DNA from: Candidatus Uhrbacteria bacterium RIFOXYB12_FULL_58_10
GTDB lineage: Bacteria > Patescibacteriota > Patescibacteriia > UBA9934 > GWF2-40-263
Assembly: GCA_943359455.1 (NCBI GenBank)
Contig: CALRHL010000012.1
Location: forward strand, 1 to 35,542
Reading direction: 5' to 3'
DNA length: 35,542 nucleotides
Shown here: positions 31,582 through 35,542 of the stretch, piece by piece
Position numbering within the stretch: position 1 is the first letter of the stretch
How the letters are laid out: the number at the start of each line of letters is the position of its first letter
Made by a program: the position numbers and the translations under genes
The notes under the pieces: generated by a model
The model's database searches: none
The model's input: only the letters and a program-made list of their open reading frames with translations
What the model was told of the DNA's origin: nothing

Positions 31582-31588
31582 GGTCTAT

Positions 31589-31750
31589 TAGACCTGTTGC
31601 TGTATAAGCTCCAGCCCAAAATGTCATATTTCGCCAAACTCTCGGTAAAATATTTTAAGCTTAGCTTAGGCTAAACAAAAAATATTTTACCGTCGACTTT
31701 GTCTGAAATCTGCCATTTTGGATCAAGGAGCTTATACAGCAACAGGTCTA
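31589..31750. mobile_element. 162-bp MITE with perfect 24-bp terminal inverted repeats
   Basis: Ends 31589-31612 and 31727-31750 are exact inverse copies (starting TAGACCTGTTGCTGTATAAG). Further inverted matches lie inside: GGTAAAATATTTT against AATATTTTACC, and AAAATG against CATTTT, so most of the element can fold into one long hairpin. CTAT flanks both sides (31585-31588 and 31751-31754), a likely 4-bp target duplication. No ORF. It abuts the hicA stop codon (31751-31753). Confidence 0.88.
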
Positions 31751-31966
31751 CTATGTGATGAAGTCATCCATGTTCAGTCCTGACTGTCGCATGATCGATC
31801 GAAAAGTACCAAACGGGATTTCCTTGCGATTTGCAGGGACAATGACCACACGTGATGGAGAACCAACTTTTCGAAATTTTTCATGACTTCCTCTTGTTGA
31901 AACAAAAACGAACCCGTGTTGTAACAGGATCGTTTCAATTTCTTTCGATGACAAAAATTTAGACAT
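31751..31966 (-). CDS. hicA: HicA mRNA interferase toxin
   Basis: 71 aa. Small dsRBD-like ribonuclease that cuts mRNA; neutralised by HicB. Pattern SSKEIETILLQHGFVFVSTR then GSHEKFRK, with the catalytic His (His28) in GSHEKF, and IPFGTFRSIMRQSGLNMDDF typical for HicA ends. Overlaps the end of hicB by 8 bases, so it is translated from the same mRNA after the antitoxin. Its stop codon is directly against the MITE, possibly within the duplicated target. Confidence 0.92.
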   Translation of the reverse strand: MSKFLSSKEIETILLQHGFVFVSTRGSHEKFRKVGSPSRVVIVPANRKEIPFGTFRSIMRQSGLNMDDFIT

Positions 31967-32177
31967 GTTGGAATGAACACGCTACCAGCCGTGGCATTCG
32001 AATACGCGAAACGTGTGGTCGTGGAGTATCCTCAAAATAAAGTGAAAGTGCCTCATCTAGATTTTTTTGAGCCTCTTTTCTTGTTTTCCCAAAACTAGAC
32101 ACATCAACATTCAGACACTGAGCAACATAATATTTATCTTCTTTCCAAATAATATTGTGGAGTGAAATGCTTCTCAT
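31959..32177 (-). CDS. hicB: HicB antitoxin
   Basis: 72 aa. Partial RNase-H-like fold that masks HicA: NIIWKEDKYYVAQCLNVDVS, SFGKTRKEAQKNLDEALSLY. The usual C-terminal DNA-binding domain (HTH or RHH) is missing or very short (RPHVSRIRMPRLVACSFQHV), so it may not repress its own promoter, or relies on another protein. Order antitoxin then toxin. Promoter TTGTAT/TATACT ends 9 bases before the ATG, giving an almost leaderless mRNA. Confidence 0.88.
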   Translation of the reverse strand: MRSISLHNIIWKEDKYYVAQCLNVDVSSFGKTRKEAQKNLDEALSLYFEDTPRPHVSRIRMPRLVACSFQHV

Positions 32178-32186
32178 AGTACATTT

Positions 32187-32215
32187 AGTATATTCTACCT
32201 CCTATACAAATACAA
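32187..32215 (-). promoter_or_regulatory. hicBA promoter, near-leaderless
   Basis: Minus strand TTGTAT (32215-32210), 17-bp spacer, TATACT (32192-32187), 9 bases before the hicB ATG. It overlaps the end of the methyltransferase gene. Confidence 0.6.
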
Positions 32216-32752
32216 CTTCGACTTCCCTTCCACTTCATCCACCACCAATGGCTCCCAACCTTCGATCGGCCAGACATATGTGACAACGCGGGTGCCAGGG
32301 CGGAGTTCCGCTTCGAGCTTTGGTCGGATTTTTTCATATGTTTCTGGCATAAGAAACATGTACACAGCATCAACATCGCGCAAATCGTAATGAAACGCAT
32401 TTGCAAGAATAAATTTAACGTTCCACGTCCGCGACAGGATGCGACGGATATTTGCGATGAGATATTGCAAGAGAGAAAGCTCGAGACCTGTTCCAACGAG
32501 ACGCGAATTACCGCGAGGAAGCGTGTTACCCCCTCCTAGCTCCCCCTTTAAATGGGGGAGAGACAGGAGGGAGAGAATAACCCTCCCGTCTCCACATCCA
32601 AGCTCAACAAATTTCTCTCCATCCTGAAGCGCGAGCAGTTTTTTCAGACGATCAATATCCCCTCGAAACGTCGGAACCCAAGGCGCCCCAGATGCCGCGG
32701 CGTAGGCGAGGGAAAAAAGTAAGATAAAAAAAATGATCCAAACAAATGTCAT
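32195..32752 (-). CDS. membrane-anchored class I SAM methyltransferase-like protein
   Basis: 185 aa. N-terminal membrane helix (about 3-20), then DRLKKLLALQDGEKFVELGC and GDGRVILSL: the SAM-binding glycine loop is ELGCGDG (50-56). Post-motif strands include VKFILANAFHYDL and ADAVYMFLMPETYEKIRPKL-like text (DVDAVYMFL), and YVWPIEGWEPLVV near the end. Residues 63-80 (LSLPHLKGELGGGNTLPRGN) break the strand order between motif I and the acidic residue of motif II (TGLEL) and come from a palindromic C-rich repeat. Substrate unknown. Lies between hicBA and tRNA-Pro. Confidence 0.8.
   Translation of the reverse strand: MTFVWIIFFILLFSLAYAAASGAPWVPTFRGDIDRLKKLLALQDGEKFVELGCGDGRVILSLLSLPHLKGELGGGNTLPRGNSRLVGTGLELSLLQYLIANIRRILSRTWNVKFILANAFHYDLRDVDAVYMFLMPETYEKIRPKLEAELRPGTRVVTYVWPIEGWEPLVVDEVEGKSKLYLYRR
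32529..32572. repeat. palindromic repeat, family A-like, inside the methyltransferase gene
   Basis: CTCCCCCTTTAAATGGGGGAG perfect-core palindrome (CTCCCCCTTT / AATGGGGGAG), flanked by CCCTCCTAG and ACAGGAGGG as an outer pair. Read in frame as part of SLPHLKGELGGGNT. Confidence 0.75.
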
Positions 32753-32774
32753 AAATATATCGAGCGGAGCTCGA

Positions 32775-32850
32775 TGGTCGGGCTGGCGGGATTTGAACCC
32801 ACGGCCTCTTCGTCCCGAACGAAGCGCGCTACCATCTGCGCCACAGCCCG
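32775..32850 (-). tRNA. tRNA-Pro (anticodon CGG)
   Basis: 76 bases with encoded CCA. Acceptor CGGGCTG / CAGCCCG, D arm with GGCGCAGATGGTAGCGC, anticodon stem CTTCG/CGAAG around TTCGGGA (anticodon CGG, codon CCG), T arm GTGGGTTCAAATCCCGC. Single tRNA between the methyltransferase and the NUDIX-CobO gene. Confidence 0.95.
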
Positions 32851-32878
32851 ATAATTTGGAATATTATCCAAGATAGCA

Positions 32879-33880
32879 CTAATAATCAAGTCCTTCTCTT
32901 GCTTTCACTCCTGAATAAAAATAGTGCTTACGGAGTTTCATCTCAGTTACAAGATGCGCGCGGTCAAGAAAGGCGTCAGGGGCGTTGCGGCCAGTGAGAA
33001 TCAGCTCTGTCTGATCCGGCTTCTGGTCAATCACCTTAATCACCTCACTCACCTCTAACAAACCAAGATCAACCGACGAATTAATCTCGTCCATGACCAC
33101 GAGATCGTACCCGTCCAGAAACATTTTTTTCACTTCTATCAGACCGCGCTCTGCTTCGTCTTTGTCGATCTGCTGGATGGAAAAATCAAAACGATTTGTA
33201 ACCGGATCGATGCGGTCGCGACCAGTCGGGACGTAGCGCAGATAACCACCCCCTACCCCTCCTTGAAAAGGAGGGGAGAACTTGTATAAAATGAGTCTTT
33301 CAAAATAATGCGTGTCCCCTCCTTTGTCAAAATACACAATCCCAACTTTTTTTCCAGCTCCAAGTGCGCGGATCGCTGAGCCGAGACCGGCAGTTGTTTT
33401 TCCTTTGCCGTTTCCTGTAAAAACTTGTACAAGTCCGTACCCTTGTCGACCCTTAATCGCCTCATCTGCCGCGACAACGATCCCTTCTGACTTCCGATAC
33501 GCTTCCAAAACTTCGACAACAGGTGGATGCGCATCTTTTGGAAATGCTTGACGCGGGTCGATCCAAATACAAGATCCATGCTCATCAGACAAGACAATCT
33601 CAACATCCAAAACTGGCACAACATAAAATACACTTGCGACTGGTTCAGGTGGAGTCCCCTTATACGGATACACTCCAACAAAAAATGGCCGTGCCTTTGC
33701 CGGGTCAACCGTAACACCTGTTTCCTCTCTTAACTCACGAACAAGCCCTTCCAACATATTCTCCCCTTCATCCATCCGTCCCCCAGGCAAATCCCATCTA
33801 CCATCTCTCAACATCATGATCAAAATTTTCCCATGAGGATTTACAAGAACGGCTTTATTCGATACTTGCATTTTGTGCAT
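32879..33880 (-). CDS. NUDIX hydrolase fused to CobO/BtuR-like cobalamin adenosyltransferase
   Basis: 333 aa from ATG 33880, just after the dnaX stop; the longer frame runs into dnaX. Residues about 5-135 are a NUDIX domain with the box GGRMDEGENMLEGLVRELRE then ETG (33-55). From about 146 a CobO/BtuR-type ATP:corrinoid adenosyltransferase follows: P-loop GNGKGKTTAGLG (156-167), DLVVMDEINSSVDLGLL and TELILTGRNAPDAFLDRAHL. The CobO half is near full length, ending KAREGLDY. Residues 202-213 (SPPFQGGVGGGY) come from a family A repeat inside the domain. This fusion is unusual; roles in B12 salvage and nucleotide clean-up are family inference. Confidence 0.85.
   Translation of the reverse strand: MHKMQVSNKAVLVNPHGKILIMMLRDGRWDLPGGRMDEGENMLEGLVRELREETGVTVDPAKARPFFVGVYPYKGTPPEPVASVFYVVPVLDVEIVLSDEHGSCIWIDPRQAFPKDAHPPVVEVLEAYRKSEGIVVAADEAIKGRQGYGLVQVFTGNGKGKTTAGLGSAIRALGAGKKVGIVYFDKGGDTHYFERLILYKFSPPFQGGVGGGYLRYVPTGRDRIDPVTNRFDFSIQQIDKDEAERGLIEVKKMFLDGYDLVVMDEINSSVDLGLLEVSEVIKVIDQKPDQTELILTGRNAPDAFLDRAHLVTEMKLRKHYFYSGVKAREGLDY
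33246..33278. repeat. palindromic repeat, family A, inside the NUDIX-CobO gene
   Basis: Core CCCCTCCTTGAAAAGGAGGGG, preceded by ACCACCCCCT. All but one base of the shared GATAACCACC... to GGAG stretch equals the dnaX copy at 34448-34487, and both are read in the same frame as SPPFQGGVGGGY. Confidence 0.88.
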
Positions 33881-33884
33881 AGTT

Positions 33885-35408
33885 TTAGACAACAGATCCT
33901 CCAAACGCCCCAAGTAAATCTTCGACGACAACTTCCATCTCCTTCTTCACATGTTTTGCTTTGATACGAACAGAACGGCCAAGGACGCGAGTGAACACCT
34001 GTTCGAGGAGCTTTCGATTTTTGTCTTGATTGATCGCGTCCACATAAACGGGATACGCAAAGGACATTTCGATTGCGTCACCATCGACGGCGGAAACTTC
34101 TCCTGTCTGAACAACCATTGGGAGCGTTGCGTTGCATTCTTTAATCTGCTGAAAAACTTCCGGCCATTTGCGTCGAACATCTTCGAGATCGAGGACTGGC
34201 ACGGTGCCGAGGGCGGTGGAGACAGAAGAAAGGCCGAGAGGTTTTAGGCCGAGAGGTTCGGAGGGAGATTCTGTATTTTTTCCTCCAGGCCTAAAGCCTA
34301 ATGCCTCAAGGCCTTTTTCCTCCACCTGTTCTTTTGGGTCGTCATGAACGCGACATGCCTTTATGATGGCTAATTCAAGTGGGAGAGAGATGATTTTTGC
34401 ACTCCGCATCTGTCTGCGCGCTTCGAGGAGGGATTCGATCAGCAACGGATAACCACCCCCAACCCCTCCTTGAAAAGGAGGGGAGTTTGTCTGAGGGAGA
34501 AACGAAGTCATCATCTTGTCTCGCAGCTGTGCAATCACATCTTCGACAAAATATGGAAGGTCGAGGCCTTGTTCTTGACCGTCCTTAACGATCTTGAGTG
34601 ACTCAGATCTGTCAGAACGAATCAACGCCGCAACAAATGCATCGACGAGCAACGCATTTGTCGCGGGCAAGACAAGAGATGCTTCGTTCATCGTAATCTT
34701 TATATTCCCTGAGCGTGTCGAAGGGCCTGCAAGTCCAAGCACCTGTCCGAGCATACTCTCTGCATCGCGCAACCCTCCATCAGCATGTCTCGCAATTTCA
34801 ACGAGCACGTTTTTATCAACAGAAATTTTTTCTTGTTCAACGATCTTTTCCAATCGTTCCAAAATTACCTCAACAGACAATCTCTTAAAATCAAACCGCT
34901 GACAGCGACTGATAATTGTTGCAGGGACTTTGTGCGTTTCTGTTGTTGCTAAAATAAATAATGCATGCGCTGGAGGCTCTTCCAGTGTTTTCAAAAGCGC
35001 ATTAAAAGATGATGTCGAAAGCATGTGTACCTCATCGATGATGTACACTTTGTATTTCAATTTATTCGGAGCAAACCGAACACTCTCAATAATATTCTCT
35101 CGTACACTCTCCACGCCTGTGTTCGACGCGGCATCAATCTCGCAGATATCGAGTGCAGAACCTTTGGCGATTTCAAGGCAGGGTGAACAAGATCCGCAAG
35201 GCTCCCCGTCTTGATTCTTCTCACAGTTCACCGCCTTCGCAGTCAGCCTCGCCACAGTCGTCTTTCCAACTCCACGTGGACCTGTTAACAAATACGCATG
35301 CGAAATCGAACCAGTGGCGATCTGGTTTTGTAGCGTCGTTTTCACATGATCCTGCCCTGTCACATCCGCAAACGTGGCAGGACGATATTTGCGGTAGAGG
35401 ACTTCCAT
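33885..35408 (-). CDS. dnaX: DNA polymerase III subunits gamma/tau
   Basis: Clamp-loader ATPase. 507 aa: Walker A GPRGVGKTT (43-51), zinc Cys62, Cys71, Cys74, Cys77 (CEKNQDGEPCGSCSPC), Walker B IIDEVHML (123-130), sensor 1 LATTETHK, and SRCQRFDF. The AAA+ core is intact to about 225. After it three repeat-derived peptides occur: GPSTRSGN (228-235), NSPPFQGGVGGGY (308-320), and EKGLEALGFRPGGKN with EPLGLKPLGL (364-393). The last lies in a linker before the C-terminal tau-like domain; the other two are in domain III. Starts 2 bases after the stop of the upstream partial gene; the NUDIX-CobO gene follows 4 bases later. Confidence 0.95.
   Translation of the reverse strand: MEVLYRKYRPATFADVTGQDHVKTTLQNQIATGSISHAYLLTGPRGVGKTTVARLTAKAVNCEKNQDGEPCGSCSPCLEIAKGSALDICEIDAASNTGVESVRENIIESVRFAPNKLKYKVYIIDEVHMLSTSSFNALLKTLEEPPAHALFILATTETHKVPATIISRCQRFDFKRLSVEVILERLEKIVEQEKISVDKNVLVEIARHADGGLRDAESMLGQVLGLAGPSTRSGNIKITMNEASLVLPATNALLVDAFVAALIRSDRSESLKIVKDGQEQGLDLPYFVEDVIAQLRDKMMTSFLPQTNSPPFQGGVGGGYPLLIESLLEARRQMRSAKIISLPLELAIIKACRVHDDPKEQVEEKGLEALGFRPGGKNTESPSEPLGLKPLGLSSVSTALGTVPVLDLEDVRRKWPEVFQQIKECNATLPMVVQTGEVSAVDGDAIEMSFAYPVYVDAINQDKNRKLLEQVFTRVLGRSVRIKAKHVKKEMEVVVEDLLGAFGGSVV
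34231..34315. repeat. GGCCT-type repeats, family B, inside dnaX
   Basis: AGGCCGAGAGGTTTTAGGCC and CGAGAGG (34231-34259), then AGGCCTAAAGCCTAATGCCT and CAAGGCC (34287-34313). Two units with a non-repeat centre, read in frame as EALGFRPGG and PLGLKPLGL. Confidence 0.7.
34448..34487. repeat. palindromic repeat, family A, inside dnaX
   Basis: GATAACCACCCCCAACCCCT, then CCTTGAAAAGGAGGGGAG. Near-identical twin of 33246-33278; read in frame as NSPPFQGGVGGGY. Confidence 0.9.
34706..34728. repeat. CCCTGAGC..CGAAGGG repeat, family I, inside dnaX
   Basis: TCCCTGAGCGTGTCGAAGGG, a short imperfect palindrome of a kind seen widely in bacterial genomes; read in frame as GPSTRSG. Confidence 0.6.
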
Positions 35409-35410
35409 AA

Positions 35411-35542
35411 TTATTTTCTCACAACATTCTCAACAGCCGCCCATACAGATTCTCTTGACTTCGGTAACAGAATGATAGCCTCATCACCCGCGTCGGCCTT
35501 AAAAAAGCTCATGCTGGCTGGGAGTACTTTATACGTCATTTC
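35411..35542 (-). CDS. C-terminal end of an unknown protein (cut by window edge)
   Basis: An open minus-strand frame enters from the right edge and stops at 35411, 2 bases before the dnaX start. It reads EMTYKVLPASMSFFKADAGD, EAIILLPKSRESVWAAVENV and VRK. The Met at the second visible codon could even be the start, giving a 42-aa protein, but more likely this is the tail of a longer gene in the dnaX operon. No family recognised from this part. Confidence 0.6.
   Translation of the reverse strand, partial: EMTYKVLPASMSFFKADAGDEAIILLPKSRESVWAAVENVVRK

Noticed and set aside
1-35542. Recoded UGA (genetic code 25) as in Gracilibacteria/SR1
   Set aside because: Clear genes such as pepA and the RAYT end at TGA at the expected place, and no conserved protein needs TGA as a sense codon.

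Overview
The window reads as a piece of a small-genome Candidate Phyla Radiation (Patescibacteria) chromosome. The signs are tightly packed genes with many 1-20 nt stop/start overlaps, few clear Shine-Dalgarno sites, short versions of housekeeping proteins (RsmI without its C-terminal domain, a truncated TsaB), and CPR-typical families (divergent Fe/Mn SOD, wHTH-nucleotidyltransferase regulator, DUF475, a cohesin-domain membrane protein, HicBA). UGA works as a normal stop, which argues against the recoded Gracilibacteria/SR1 lineages. The exact phylum cannot be fixed by eye.

Layout. 1-2.8 kb (minus): DUF3179 protein, rsmI, metG (cut by the window edge). 2.85-4.8 kb (plus): superoxide dismutase, AhpC-type peroxiredoxin, lipoprotein. 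4.86-7.7 kb (minus): two membrane proteins, leucyl aminopeptidase, thioredoxin-like ferredoxin, glutaredoxin. 7.8-9.0 kb (plus): a small basic ORF and rlmN. 9.0-13.6 kb (plus): accessory island of single genes, each with its own promoter: an unknown protein, a decayed ISNCY-like element with a nested MITE, an ABC exporter behind a leader peptide and hairpins, a PD-(D/E)XK-like protein and an acidic protein. 20.3-13.6 kb (minus): long operon of regulator, TsaB-like protein, TM-helix protein, glycosyltransferase 2, membrane anchor, cohesin-domain protein, DUF475 and SIMPL protein. 20.4-22.5 kb (plus): a PP2C-like/propeller membrane protein. 23.7-22.5 kb (minus): L10 leader, rplJ, rplL. 24.5-23.8 kb: a REP-associated transposase flanked by REP doublets. 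28.9-24.7 kb (minus): Ca-binding-repeat membrane protein, penicillin-binding protein, murF. 29.0-31.6 kb: DUF4178-like protein, then two more singly promoted plus-strand genes (RGG-tailed protein, MYG1/DHH-like protein). 31.6-32.2 kb: a 162-bp MITE touching hicBA. 35.5-32.2 kb (minus): unknown partial gene, dnaX, NUDIX-CobO fusion, tRNA-Pro(CGG), methyltransferase.

The most striking feature cuts across the annotation. At least six families of short repeats, several palindromic, sit inside conserved protein-coding genes in frame, where they add short peptides to DnaX, MurF, PepA, RlmN, a SAM methyltransferase, the NUDIX-CobO protein and the DUF3179 protein. The same families also occur between genes. 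This resembles the Rickettsia palindromic element phenomenon, but with several unrelated families in 35 kb. The REP/RAYT pair supplies one plausible mobilising enzyme, though only for its own palindrome family.
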